A stretch of DNA of 64,000 nucleotides, from positions 108,480-172,479 of the forward strand of contig JANRJH010000050.1 in the NCBI GenBank assembly GCA_033764075.1, given 5' to 3'. Of this stretch, positions 50,773 to 59,543 are shown piece after piece. Origin of the DNA: M3007 sp033764075. GTDB taxonomy: Bacteria; Bacteroidota; Bacteroidia; Chitinophagales; Saprospiraceae. The notes beneath the pieces are model-generated. The model did no database searches. It had not been told where the DNA came from and was given only the letters and a program-made list of their open reading frames with translations. Position numbers and translations under genes: made by a program. Every line of letters begins with the position of its first letter. Positions within the stretch are counted from its first letter, which is position 1.

Positions 50773-52293
50773 TCAATTTTCCGGGTAGGTGATGGCCGTC
50801 TTTGTTGTGCGGACACCGGCATCGGCGGCGGCGTTTTCCAGGCGAAGCACGCCGCGGGGGCAAACGGCCGCACAGAGGCCACAACCGACGCAGGAGGCGC
50901 GCACCACATCCTGCCCGCGCTGGGCGTAGTGGCGCACGTCGATGCCCATTTCGCAATAGGTGGAGCAGTTGCCGCAGCTGATGCACTGGCCGCCGTTGAC
51001 GGTGATGCGGAACCGGGAGGCTTTCTTTTGCCAAAGGCCCAGCCAGGCAGCCATCGGGCAGCCGAAGCGGCACCAAACGCGGCTGCCCAGCAGCGGGTAA
51101 AAGCCGACGCCCACCACCCCGGAGAACGCCGAGCCGATCAGAAACGCATACCATTTATAAAAGGACTGCGAAAAGGCGTGCAACACACCCTGGTTGGTGG
51201 CAACATTGATCCAGAGCAGGGCCGTCATGGCCACCGCGAACACCAGCACACTGTGGATCATCCAGCGTTCGATTTTCCAGGCCGACAGGCTTTTGTCGGA
51301 CAGGTGCCGGAAGGGGTCTCCCGCCGTTTCCGCCAGCCCCCCGCAGCCGCACACCCAGGAGCAGTACCAGCGTTTGCCGAAAAAAAACGTCATCAGCGGC
51401 ACCCCAACTGCTGCCAGGATGATCCCCCACACCAACATAAAGGTGCCGATGGCTCCGCTGTCAATGTGCTTGGCGATATTCCAGTCAAAGAAAAAATAAT
51501 AGTTGAGCGGCCAGATGTTTTTCAGGTCATCCTCCGGCAGGTGGAGCTGATACAAAATCTGGGGCAGGATAAAGGCAAAACACAGCTGGAAAAACATCAC
51601 GGACGCGGTCCGCAGCCGCTGGTAGGCGGAGTGGCGGTACTTTGCAAACATCCGCACCCCCATCACCGTAATGGCTACGCTGTACAGAAACCCATACATA
51701 AACCATTTGCTGGCGGGCTCGTGCCGCAGTACTTGCGCGACCGGATCCACGAGGGTGATCCACTCGGCGATCAGCCAGTGATAAAAGTACAGCAGGATAT
51801 AAAACCCGATCAGAAAGGTACCCGCCAGGATGCCGATCAGGCCCTGGTTGGTGGCGGAGTTAAAATACAGCCCATTGTGTTTGATGCCGGGCATCCCGTC
51901 AAAAAACGCTGGAATCATGTATATCAGTGCCCCGAGTGCTCCCACGAGCACGATCAGGATAAAAAACAAAAAAGGCTGGTCCCAATAGACGCCCGTGGCG
52001 GTGTGTTTGGCGATGGAAAACAAGTATTCATCCCGGCTGTACTTGGAGATACCTGCGGCCTGAAACTGGCTGTTGAGCCCTGTGAGGAAGGCCCATTTGC
52101 CCTGAGGCGCACCGGATCGGGCTTTGAGGGCGTCGGTGATCAGCGACTGGTGGGCCGGATCGGAGACCCCGGAGACGACAGCCTGCAGGGCTGTATCTGT
52201 CACCTCGTGACGGGTCATAAACAGGAGCGCATTAAACAGGAGCAGCGCCCCGAGAAAAAGCGCCAGGCCGGTGTATTTGATGGCGGTATTCAT
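50773..52293 (-). CDS. Membrane polyferredoxin (NapH/CcoG-like 4Fe-4S protein)
   Basis: A 506-residue membrane protein with about seven hydrophobic segments and a C-terminal ferredoxin region. Two 4Fe-4S motifs are CISCGNCSTYCEMG and CVGCGLCAAVCPRG, both with the CX2CX2CX3C spacing; before them are WYCSWVCGCGGL and WCRFGCPMAAW, the NapH/CcoG/NosR-type cysteine pairs. The N-terminal third (residues 30-130) is periplasmic. It lies 41 bp after an FAD oxidoreductase on the same strand, so an NAD(P)H-to-membrane electron path is likely (inference); acceptor unknown. Confidence 0.85.
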   Translation of the reverse strand: MNTAIKYTGLALFLGALLLFNALLFMTRHEVTDTALQAVVSGVSDPAHQSLITDALKARSGAPQGKWAFLTGLNSQFQAAGISKYSRDEYLFSIAKHTATGVYWDQPFLFFILIVLVGALGALIYMIPAFFDGMPGIKHNGLYFNSATNQGLIGILAGTFLIGFYILLYFYHWLIAEWITLVDPVAQVLRHEPASKWFMYGFLYSVAITVMGVRMFAKYRHSAYQRLRTASVMFFQLCFAFILPQILYQLHLPEDDLKNIWPLNYYFFFDWNIAKHIDSGAIGTFMLVWGIILAAVGVPLMTFFFGKRWYCSWVCGCGGLAETAGDPFRHLSDKSLSAWKIERWMIHSVLVFAVAMTALLWINVATNQGVLHAFSQSFYKWYAFLIGSAFSGVVGVGFYPLLGSRVWCRFGCPMAAWLGLWQKKASRFRITVNGGQCISCGNCSTYCEMGIDVRHYAQRGQDVVRASCVGCGLCAAVCPRGVLRLENAAADAGVRTTKTAITYPEN

Positions 52294-52334
52294 AGGAAAA
52301 AAAGAAGGCGTTTAGAGCGGGTGGATGAGGATGA

Positions 52335-53708
52335 TCAGGCAGAGGGGGTGAGAACGGCGGCAACCTTACGCCCCAGGACTTCCAGGGCTTGTTTCAGGCC
52401 CTTGCGGCGTTTGAGCTGAAGGTTGCGGCCCGGGTGCTGCTGGTTGTACAGGGCGACAACGTCAGCCTCGTACGCCTTAAAAAACTCCGGATCAAAATTG
52501 GCGGCACCGAGGTTTTGCAGCACCTCCTCAATATGGGCACCCTGCCGGATCCAGTGGTGGCAGACCTCCTGCCGGTAGCGTATCCCCATCAGGTTAAAAC
52601 CCAGGATACGCCCGTCTGCGGCGGCATAGACCAGCCGGACCGCCTTATGTTCTGTCGGGTGCTGCCAGAAGAGGTGTTTTTCGCCCTCCCGGATGGTATT
52701 GGCCACGTCTCCATAGACCTGGTACTCCAGGTTGATAAACTTGGCAGAGTTAAACCACAAGTCAGGCCTGTAGGCCTCCGGTGCCTGACAGAGGGTACGG
52801 GCCAGGACAGGCCCCATTTGTTTGCCGGTGTACCAGACTGCCTCAATCGCCCGGCGGCCCGGCTGGGGGTGCCGCAGCTCAGCACAGTCACCGATGGCGT
52901 ATATATCTTTGACGGAAGTTTCCAGGTATTCGTCCACCAAAAATCCCCGCCCTGTCTCAATCCCCGCCTCACGGGCCAGGTCAATATTGGGACTTACGCC
53001 TACCGTAATCCCCACAAACTGGCACGGAATCTCGTCACCCTGCTTGGTGATCACGGCCCGGACCCGGCCCTGCTCGTCGCCGAGGATTTCCTGGAGCTCT
53101 GTATTAAGCCGCAGGTGTATGCCATGTTCACCTTGTATTTCTGCGTTGATCATCGCGGACTCCTCGGGCGGGAGGACATTGATCCAGAAGCTGCGCTCCC
53201 GCACCAGGTACGTCACCGGGATATGCCGCGAATGCAACATCTCCGCCAGCTCGATCCCGATCAGGCCCCCTCCGACGACAACAGCCTGCTGTATCTCCGG
53301 GGTCAGGGCGATCAGGCTGTCCAGGTCTTGTTTGCTGACCATGCCCTGTACCCCTTTGAGGTCCTGGCCCGGCCAGCCGTACTTGTTGGGACGTGAGCCG
53401 GTCGCCAGCACCAGCCTGTCATAGGCCATGCGGCTGCCATCGGCCAGGTACAACGCATGGGCGGCAGGGTCTATCCGGGACACATGCTGCTGGACGAGGT
53501 TGATGCGGTTTTGGACCCAAAAATGATTTTCGTAGGGCTGCGTATGCTCAAATTTCATGTGGCCCATGTAGATGTACATGAGCGCCGTGCGCGACCAGAA
53601 GTACTGCGACTCCGACGAGATGACCGTGATCTCGTGCTGGCTGAGCTTGCGGATATGCCGGGCAGTGCTGATCCCGGCGATACCATTTCCGATGATGACA
53701 ATATGCAT
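52335..53708 (-). CDS. FAD-dependent pyridine nucleotide oxidoreductase
   Basis: A 457-residue flavoprotein of the nitrite-reductase/rubredoxin-reductase group. Seen: IVIIGNGIAGISTARHIRK (FAD, residues 3-21), LVLATGSRPNKYG, VVGGGLIGIELAEML (NAD(P)H), and VKDIYAIGDCAELRHP (second FAD motif). The ATG at 53708 starts directly at the FAD strand; a frame extending to 53900 is not conserved. The C-terminal 80 residues are helical with DPEFFKAYEADVVALYN. Probably feeds electrons to the polyferredoxin encoded next to it. Confidence 0.87.
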   Translation of the reverse strand: MHIVIIGNGIAGISTARHIRKLSQHEITVISSESQYFWSRTALMYIYMGHMKFEHTQPYENHFWVQNRINLVQQHVSRIDPAAHALYLADGSRMAYDRLVLATGSRPNKYGWPGQDLKGVQGMVSKQDLDSLIALTPEIQQAVVVGGGLIGIELAEMLHSRHIPVTYLVRERSFWINVLPPEESAMINAEIQGEHGIHLRLNTELQEILGDEQGRVRAVITKQGDEIPCQFVGITVGVSPNIDLAREAGIETGRGFLVDEYLETSVKDIYAIGDCAELRHPQPGRRAIEAVWYTGKQMGPVLARTLCQAPEAYRPDLWFNSAKFINLEYQVYGDVANTIREGEKHLFWQHPTEHKAVRLVYAAADGRILGFNLMGIRYRQEVCHHWIRQGAHIEEVLQNLGAANFDPEFFKAYEADVVALYNQQHPGRNLQLKRRKGLKQALEVLGRKVAAVLTPSA

Positions 53709-53917
53709 ACCTGAGCGTGATAGTTGGGTGATAGCGCGGAGAAACACAAGGCAATGTACAGTATGTGCCACCTGCATACTGTTACGCATCCGACATTTCA
53801 GGTATCCCGACCGAAGCGCGACAGGCGGCACCACTGGCTGAAGGTAGGGAATAAAAAACAGCCATACAAGGCCCAACCAAGGTAATAACAGGCCGTACAC
53901 CCAACCAGCAGCCCCTT

Positions 53918-54466
53918 ATGCTGTGTCATCCAACTATGGGTTCCTCCTGGTACCAACGCCACCAAATCCTGCTCAATGCTGTCCTGCTGGGGGCCGGATA
54001 TCTGCTCGCCTGGTGGGTAGCCGTGCTGACCGAAACGAGGTCTTTGTTTGTTTTTTTGACGTTTTTGGGCCCGGGAGCCCTTTTTCCGCTCTGTACGACC
54101 TATATCGTCCCTGATCAGCAGCCGCTACAGGACGATCGCATCAGCCTGCACCTGTTCCTCTCGATCGGCATTTACTGGGGGTGTTTTGCGCTGATGACAG
54201 CCCCGAGCATCATCCCGTATGCTGAGAGCCTGGCTGGTGCCGCCGGGTCCCTCCTGTATATGCTCATGACCCGGAAGGTGCTGGCGCGTCCGATCCCTAT
54301 CTTCCTGACAGGGCTGACAGCCGCCGCCAGCGGAGGCGTGTTTTTTTGGCTGATAGAGATCGCCTCCCTGGACTTTGTGATGCCCGGGCTGATGTTGTGC
54401 CTGTGGACCCTGCTCAACGCGGCCCTGCTGGCCTACACGCACAGCCATATGGCAGCGCGGGCATGA
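53918..54466 (+). CDS. Unrecognised five-helix membrane protein
   Basis: A 182-residue protein with about five hydrophobic helices (18-38, 45-63, 80-95, 103-120, 125-147, 152-172). The frame may start at 53918 or at an ATG six codons later (MGSSWYQRHQ). No polar motif suggests an enzyme. It is divergent from the oxidoreductase and stands alone; about 70 bp separate it from the next gene. Confidence 0.7.
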   Translation: MLCHPTMGSSWYQRHQILLNAVLLGAGYLLAWWVAVLTETRSLFVFLTFLGPGALFPLCTTYIVPDQQPLQDDRISLHLFLSIGIYWGCFALMTAPSIIPYAESLAGAAGSLLYMLMTRKVLARPIPIFLTGLTAAASGGVFFWLIEIASLDFVMPGLMLCLWTLLNAALLAYTHSHMAARA

Positions 54467-54537
54467 CCTTTTTCCTTGTACACCTCCCGTTTCCTGCGTA
54501 GCTTGAACACATTACACTGTCTCCCTATTGTATCCTT

Positions 54538-55374
54538 ATGCCCCATTTACCTTATAGCTGCCTCTGGTTTGACGGTCGCGCCCAGGAGGCTGCGGCCTAT
54601 TATACCGCCCTGTTTCAGGATGCCCGGATCGTCCAGTCCACCCCGATGGTGACCTCCATCGAGCTTATGGGCACCCCCTTCATGCTGCTGGACGGCGGCC
54701 CGATGTACCACCCCAATCCGGCGATCTCGTATTTTGCCTACTGCGGGAGCGAGGCCGAGGTGACCCGGCTGTATGAGGCCCTGTCAGCTGAAGGGTCTGT
54801 CCTGATGCCCCTCGGAGCCTATGCCTGGGGGCCTCATTATGCGTGGGTGCAGGACCGCTACGGGGTCAACTGGCAGCTCGATCCGGACCGGCTCCCGATC
54901 CGCCAGCAGATCGCCCCGACCCTGCTGTTTGTGAATGAGAAAAACACCCGCGTGCGGGAAGCCCTGGACCATTACCAGACCGTTTTCCCGGAGTTCCGGC
55001 TGCTGGTGGAGTCACCTTATGCCCCCGAAGCCGGGCTCCCGGCGGGCGCCTTGTTGTTTGCCCAGTGCAAACTCAACGGGACCGTCCTCAATGCCATGAG
55101 CAGCACCATGGCCCATGACTACGACTTCACCCCCGGCAACTCCCTGGTCATCTCTTGTGATACCCAGGCCGAGATAGACCACTACTGGGAGCGCCTGGGC
55201 GCGGGCGGCCACTACAGCCAGTGCGGCTGGCTGCAGGATCAGTTTGGGGTGTCCTGGCAGATTGTCCCTACGGTCCTGCCCCAGCTCATGGCCGACCCCG
55301 AGCGCGGCCCGCGTGTGGTGCAGGCATTCCTGCAGATGCAGAAGTTTGATATAGCGGCGCTGGAGCGGGCGTGA
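54538..55374 (+). CDS. VOC-superfamily protein with two PhnB-like domains
   Basis: A 278-residue protein of two similar halves. The first (PYSCLWFDGRAQEAAAYYTAL to YGVNWQLD) and the second (LLFVNEKNTRVREALDHY to FGVSWQIVP) both follow the PhnB-like / 3-demethylubiquinone methyltransferase-like fold, with FDGRAQEAAAYY and MAHDYDF characteristic. The VOC fold usually binds a divalent metal; residues cannot be proven here. Bacteroidota members are often stress or resistance proteins of unknown substrate. Confidence 0.8.
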   Translation: MPHLPYSCLWFDGRAQEAAAYYTALFQDARIVQSTPMVTSIELMGTPFMLLDGGPMYHPNPAISYFAYCGSEAEVTRLYEALSAEGSVLMPLGAYAWGPHYAWVQDRYGVNWQLDPDRLPIRQQIAPTLLFVNEKNTRVREALDHYQTVFPEFRLLVESPYAPEAGLPAGALLFAQCKLNGTVLNAMSSTMAHDYDFTPGNSLVISCDTQAEIDHYWERLGAGGHYSQCGWLQDQFGVSWQIVPTVLPQLMADPERGPRVVQAFLQMQKFDIAALERA

Positions 55375-55535
55375 GGGGGGGATGGGATACTATCCGGATT
55401 ACGCAGAGCCTTCTGAGTTGGTGATGGGTACCGTGCAATCCATCTGGCAAATTGTACCCGTTTTTTGGATCGTTTGTTCTTGCTTAGTGTCAAAGAAATT
55501 AAGTATCTTGTTGTACACATTAATACTGGCACGAT

Positions 55536-56426
55536 ATGAATCATTTTTTGCGCATCACCCTGCTGATCCTCGCCCTGGGTGGGACGTATGCAGCCTCAGG
55601 TCAGGGGTATCCAATGTTTTTATGGGAAAAGGGGACAGAATGGTTACAGGTTAGTTCAGGTGCTCCACTCTACTACTGTGAACAAGGACATGAGGTGGGT
55701 GATACGATCTGGCATCAGGGCAAGCTGTTGTTTAAGATGTGCGCTTATGAATATGGTAGCTGTACGGACTCAACCTTGTTTACCTATTATATCTACCACG
55801 ATACCCTGGCACGGCGTATATACCGCACGGAACACCCCGACAGCACTATGTATGCCATCTATGACTTCAACCTGGCGGTCGGTGATACGCTGGCACCCCC
55901 TAATGTGGAGCCCGGCACAGACCCGCTGATCGTGACACGGCTGGATACGCTGGTAATCGGTGGAAAAAACATCCGCATGTTTGTCATCAACACCTATTTA
56001 TACGAGACTTATCTGATAGAGGGGATCGGAAGCGATGCAGGATTTGGGTGGGGAATCCAACGGCCACCAGAGGCGGGCGGTTGGGGTTTGTCATGTTTTT
56101 CAAGTCCTGCCCCTGTTGATCCCTCGCCGGTCCCGGTCTTTTATGGGGCTTGTTTTGAAAACAAATTTCCCTGTGATCTTTTTATCGGCATCGAGCAGAC
56201 ACAAGTGCTGCCCGGCGTGAGCCTCTATCCCAATCCGGCACAGGAGAGCCTGCGGCTTGAGGGCATACCCGTAGCCCGGTACGCGTACGAAATCCTGGAT
56301 GCCCTGGGTCGTGAATGCCGGGCTGGTATAGCGGATCAAGATGCGTTTTTGTCTGTGTCAGGATTGGCTTCAGGCTTGTATTACCTAAAAACTGCCTATG
56401 GTACCTGGCGGTTTGTGAAAGAATAA
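55536..56426 (+). CDS. Secreted T9SS cargo protein
   Basis: A 296-residue exported protein with signal MNHFLRITLLILALGGTYAA. The passenger part (30-210) is beta-rich with YYCEQGHEVGDTIWHQ and paired Cys (CAYEYGSC). The C-terminal type A sorting domain is SLYPNPAQESLRLEGIPV, then GLYYLKTAYGTWRFVK, the standard pattern, so it is exported by type IX secretion. Function of the passenger is unknown. A bidirectional hairpin follows at 56447-56475. Confidence 0.85.
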   Translation: MNHFLRITLLILALGGTYAASGQGYPMFLWEKGTEWLQVSSGAPLYYCEQGHEVGDTIWHQGKLLFKMCAYEYGSCTDSTLFTYYIYHDTLARRIYRTEHPDSTMYAIYDFNLAVGDTLAPPNVEPGTDPLIVTRLDTLVIGGKNIRMFVINTYLYETYLIEGIGSDAGFGWGIQRPPEAGGWGLSCFSSPAPVDPSPVPVFYGACFENKFPCDLFIGIEQTQVLPGVSLYPNPAQESLRLEGIPVARYAYEILDALGRECRAGIADQDAFLSVSGLASGLYYLKTAYGTWRFVKE

Positions 56427-56446
56427 GGTGCTGATGCGCCACGACG

Positions 56447-56475
56447 CCTGTCTGGCTGCTGATGCGCCAGACAGG
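56447..56475. terminator. Bidirectional hairpin between the T9SS cargo and Uma2 genes
   Basis: CCTGTCTGG (56447-56455) pairs perfectly with CCAGACAGG (56467-56475). The genes on both sides converge here. No T-run on either side. Confidence 0.55.
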
Positions 56476-56493
56476 TTCCACTTACTCCTGCGC

Positions 56494-57117
56494 TCACGCC
56501 CCCCCATACGCCTCCGCTTCCTCCTGCGCCTGGGTCAGCTCCGGCCCAAACGTGATGCCCTCATACACGTCTGTGAGGGGCAGCTGCAGGTCCAGCTCCG
56601 GGATCGTGATGACGTCCGTCAGGTATTCATAAAAGCAGACCTCCCAGGACAGGCCCTCTGCCTGACGGCGAAAGTGCTGTACCTCGCCGTGCTGCTGCTC
56701 GACCAGGAGATAATGCCGCAGCGTGGGCAGCTTGAGGTATTCGCGGAGCTTAAAACTCCGGTCCGCTTCGCGGGTGCTGTTGGAGAGCACCTCGATGACC
56801 AGCAGGGGGCTGCGCACCCCGTTGACGGACTGTAGATCAAGGGGGTGGCAGGTGACCATCAGGTCAGGATAGAGATAACGCGGGCTTTGATAGCGGAAGA
56901 GTTTGACCTCCATCGCAAAAGCCTTGCAGCCGCGCGCGCTGGATGCCGTTTTTAGCGTCATATTGACGTTGGTCGCAATCTCATTGTGACGGTTAGAAGC
57001 ACCGGCCATGCCTAAAATCGCACCATCATGGTACTCATAGCGGGTATCGGCCTGGGCTTCCAGTTCAAGATAAGCCTCCCAGGTATAGGGGACAAGCGGA
57101 TCAGACAGGTAACTCAT
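56494..57117 (-). CDS. Uma2-family endonuclease
   Basis: A 207-residue protein of the Uma2 (DUF820) family, restriction-endonuclease fold. Visible parts are YEYHDGAILGMAGASNRHNEI, FRYQSPRYLYPDLMVTC and SPLLVIEVLSNSTREADRSFK, matching the PD-(D/E)XK core with Asp and Glu-Val-Leu spacing. C-terminal strand LDLQLPLTDVYEGI. Common in Bacteroidota and Cyanobacteria; substrate unclear. Downstream of it on the other strand lies the T9SS cargo gene. Confidence 0.88.
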   Translation of the reverse strand: MSYLSDPLVPYTWEAYLELEAQADTRYEYHDGAILGMAGASNRHNEIATNVNMTLKTASSARGCKAFAMEVKLFRYQSPRYLYPDLMVTCHPLDLQSVNGVRSPLLVIEVLSNSTREADRSFKLREYLKLPTLRHYLLVEQQHGEVQHFRRQAEGLSWEVCFYEYLTDVITIPELDLQLPLTDVYEGITFGPELTQAQEEAEAYGGA

Positions 57118-57256
57118 AGGCAGGAATTTGAGGGACTAAAGTACGGAAAAACCCGGAGAAATTCAGCAGGCAGTGATGGCCGTGGCGAAGAGTATTGCGC
57201 GGCGCAGCACACTTGCGTATATTGCCTCTGCTACCCAAACGGCCCAGGCCTGAGCA

Positions 57257-58030
57257 ATGAAACAAAAAGTCATCAAATGGGCATCCCGCGTGACAGCAGC
57301 CGTACTGTGTATAGCAGGAGGGCTACTGATCATGGTATTAAACCCGGCGCTGATGTACGCCCACCAAACCAGCTATCCTACCTACAACCTCTTTCATCAT
57401 CAGGCACTTGACCCTGCATTCATCCTCCAGGTGGAGCAGGCAGTAACCCTTTTACAGGCCAGCGAATGGTACGACCCGGCCTTTCAGCTTGACATTTGCC
57501 TGAATGATGGCTCGCCCTACCCCCGCCTGATCGAAGCGCTGCTCGGACGGGCCTTTGCACATGGCTTTTACAACAAAGTGGTTATACATGGAACCGTCTA
57601 TGCCCGCGACTACTATGTCGAAGTGAATGAGTTCAAATGGGATCTCACGCAGTTGCTGGCCCACGAAATGACCCACTGTTTTCAATTCCATGCGCTGGGC
57701 TTTTGGCACGCCAATCCTGTCGCAGGCATTCCCAACTGGAAATGGGAAGGGTACGCGGAGTATATTTCCAGGCAAAGTCCCCATCAGAAAGACCTGATCC
57801 ACAACCTCAACCGGGCCGCGCTGGCTGATAGCAGCCGCTGGGAACTAACATTTGAAGACCGCACAATCGCACCGAGGGAATATTATGACAGTTGGACGAT
57901 GCTTCAGTATTGCATAGACATCCAACATATGTCGTATCAGCAAGTTCTTTCGGATACCCGCAGCGAGTCGGCGATCAGGCAACAAATGCTCACCTGGTAC
58001 AAAGAAAACCAACGTGAGCCTCTACCATAA
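57257..58030 (+). CDS. Putative membrane-anchored zinc metallopeptidase
   Basis: A 257-residue protein with one N-terminal helix (about 8-28) and an extracytoplasmic domain. HEMTH lies at residues 136-140, and two Glu (164 and 168) in KWEGYAEYI follow at 24-28 residues, the gluzincin pattern. Before it is LTQLLAHEMTHCFQFHALG. The fold is not assigned to a named family. The DNA is less GC-rich than upstream and it starts a run of accessory genes. Confidence 0.72.
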   Translation: MKQKVIKWASRVTAAVLCIAGGLLIMVLNPALMYAHQTSYPTYNLFHHQALDPAFILQVEQAVTLLQASEWYDPAFQLDICLNDGSPYPRLIEALLGRAFAHGFYNKVVIHGTVYARDYYVEVNEFKWDLTQLLAHEMTHCFQFHALGFWHANPVAGIPNWKWEGYAEYISRQSPHQKDLIHNLNRAALADSSRWELTFEDRTIAPREYYDSWTMLQYCIDIQHMSYQQVLSDTRSESAIRQQMLTWYKENQREPLP

Positions 58031-58031
58031 A

Positions 58032-58135
58032 TACCCCAACCCCTATGGCAAACCTATTCTGCTCACACAAACTCAAGGACTTTCTCGGGCAACGCTACTT
58101 CCGGGCGTATATCCAACACAAAAGCAGGATTTTGC
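58032..58135. repeat. Related intergenic spacer 1
   Basis: Contains CCAACCCCTATGGCAAACCT, which recurs at 59379-59434, and the stretch AACACAAAAGCAGGATTTTG, which recurs in altered form near 58717. A short open frame ATGGCAAACCT... (34 codons) is present, likely a fragment rather than a gene. Between them lies the promoter-like TTGCGTATATT. Confidence 0.6.
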
Positions 58136-58200
58136 GTATATTTTAGTGTAAAATAATAAAACCTCAATACACCGGGTAATAAGGGTATTATACAAAATTT

Positions 58201-58677
58201 ATGAAGACAGTTTTTCCTAATATTTTTATGCTGGTATTAAGACTAATTCTTTTACCATTCTGCATCTGGCTGGTAGTTGCACCCATTGTTGGTTTTATTA
58301 ACAACAAATTAGCTGGCAAAGAATGGGTTATGCTTGTGGGGTTATTCTTCTTTGTGTTTTTTCTGGCCTTTATAGTTTTGTCTTTACTGGGCGTGTTTAT
58401 CCTCAGATATAACGAAGATACAGAAGAAATCCGGCTTTACCGCATGTATGGCTTTCGCACGCTCTTTGCAAGAGATATTGCTGGCTACTACCAGTCAACG
58501 TTACAATCTAGATGGAAAAATTATACAGGTATTATTCTAATACTCAAAGACGGAAGTAGTATCGAACTTACGGAGTACAACGTAAAACCGATTAAGGATT
58601 TCTATGATTTTCTTGTGAAATCAGGCGTCCCATTCAACGGCAAAAGAGAATCATGGTATCCACTAATCAGAAAATGA
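58201..58677 (+). CDS. Two-helix membrane protein, PH-like C-terminus possible
   Basis: A 158-residue protein with helices at about 8-30 and 42-68, followed by a soluble beta-strand-rich part (EEIRLYRMYGFRTLF, GIILILKDGSSIELTEYN) that resembles a bacterial PH-like domain. No family is certain. AT-richer than the genes left of 53 kb. The start ATG is at the first position after the related spacer. Confidence 0.65.
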   Translation: MKTVFPNIFMLVLRLILLPFCIWLVVAPIVGFINNKLAGKEWVMLVGLFFFVFFLAFIVLSLLGVFILRYNEDTEEIRLYRMYGFRTLFARDIAGYYQSTLQSRWKNYTGIILILKDGSSIELTEYNVKPIKDFYDFLVKSGVPFNGKRESWYPLIRK

Positions 58678-58780
58678 TCGAATAAAATAGTGTATAGACC
58701 CACCGTAAGCCAATATGTCAAACACAAAACCAGGTTTTTGCTTATATTGCGGGTATACCATCGCATGATACAAAATAAAA

Positions 58781-59377
58781 ATGAAGACTTCCCTGGCAAT
58801 AGCCTTTCTATCATTTTTTAGCCTCTATTTATTCGGGCAAACTCCTCCGTTCACCCCGCCTGACCTCCCAGCCATTGTGTATAAATTTGACACCGTCACT
58901 ACCCACCACAGTGACTTTAACATATATTTAATCACAGCACAAGATAAACGAAGCCTTAACACGGATGAATATACTAAAATCTGGTTTTACCAAACCACAA
59001 GTGACAATCAGATCATTGAGAAATACTTAGGAGAAACTGATGCAGAGCATGGCTTTTACATCCCCAGCATGCAGCCGCTCACGCAATATTTTGTACTGGT
59101 TGAGTGCGGAGAAATGAATGGGACTGTCAACCTGATTGACTTACATGGAAAATGGATCAGCATACCTGGCTATTACTTTGCTGTTGATTCAGCACATAAT
59201 GCTATTGTGACATTGCCTTCGGGTGACGGACTTTTCACAGTAGCTAAAGTTGACCTGATGACGAAAGAAATCGAAACAAAGCAGACTAATGGTAATGAAA
59301 ACACCTGGTTAGGTATTAATGCGTATTACCATGTGACTGAGGACGACTGGATTAAGGCCCCACGATCAAATAAATAA
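58781..59377 (+). CDS. Exported protein of unknown function
   Basis: A 198-residue protein with signal peptide MKTSLAIAFLSFFSLYLFGQ and a beta-rich body (YKFDTVTTHHSDFNIYLITA, FYIPSMQPLTQYFVLVECGE). No sorting domain, so it is probably periplasmic. It resembles no family that I know. The gene stands between two related spacers. Confidence 0.65.
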   Translation: MKTSLAIAFLSFFSLYLFGQTPPFTPPDLPAIVYKFDTVTTHHSDFNIYLITAQDKRSLNTDEYTKIWFYQTTSDNQIIEKYLGETDAEHGFYIPSMQPLTQYFVLVECGEMNGTVNLIDLHGKWISIPGYYFAVDSAHNAIVTLPSGDGLFTVAKVDLMTKEIETKQTNGNENTWLGINAYYHVTEDDWIKAPRSNK

Positions 59378-59378
59378 A

Positions 59379-59434
59379 CACCCAACCCCTATGGCAAACC
59401 TGTTCTGCCCGCATAAAGTCAATCCGTCAAGGAC
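59379..59434. repeat. Related intergenic spacer 2
   Basis: Repeats CCAACCCCTATGGCAAACCT (compare 58036-58055) and continues TCTGCCCGCATAAAGTC. An open frame of 28 residues (MANLFCPHKVNP, with CRHCC) begins here; with its counterpart MANLFCSHKLKD at 58045 it is best read as a gene-start fragment copied twice. Confidence 0.6.
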
Positions 59435-59543
59435 ATGCAGGCACTGCTGCGCACAAGCACATCCCTATATTTTGTAAACTCGTCTCCCATATGTACCTTA
59501 ACAGAATAAACAACGAGATTTTCTGATTTCTACTCCTACAGCT

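Noticed and set aside
58045..58146. Short gene MANLFCSHKLKD... (34 codons) and its counterpart at 59391
   Set aside because: The two share only the first ten or so residues and then differ and stop; they look like copied gene-start fragments in spacers.
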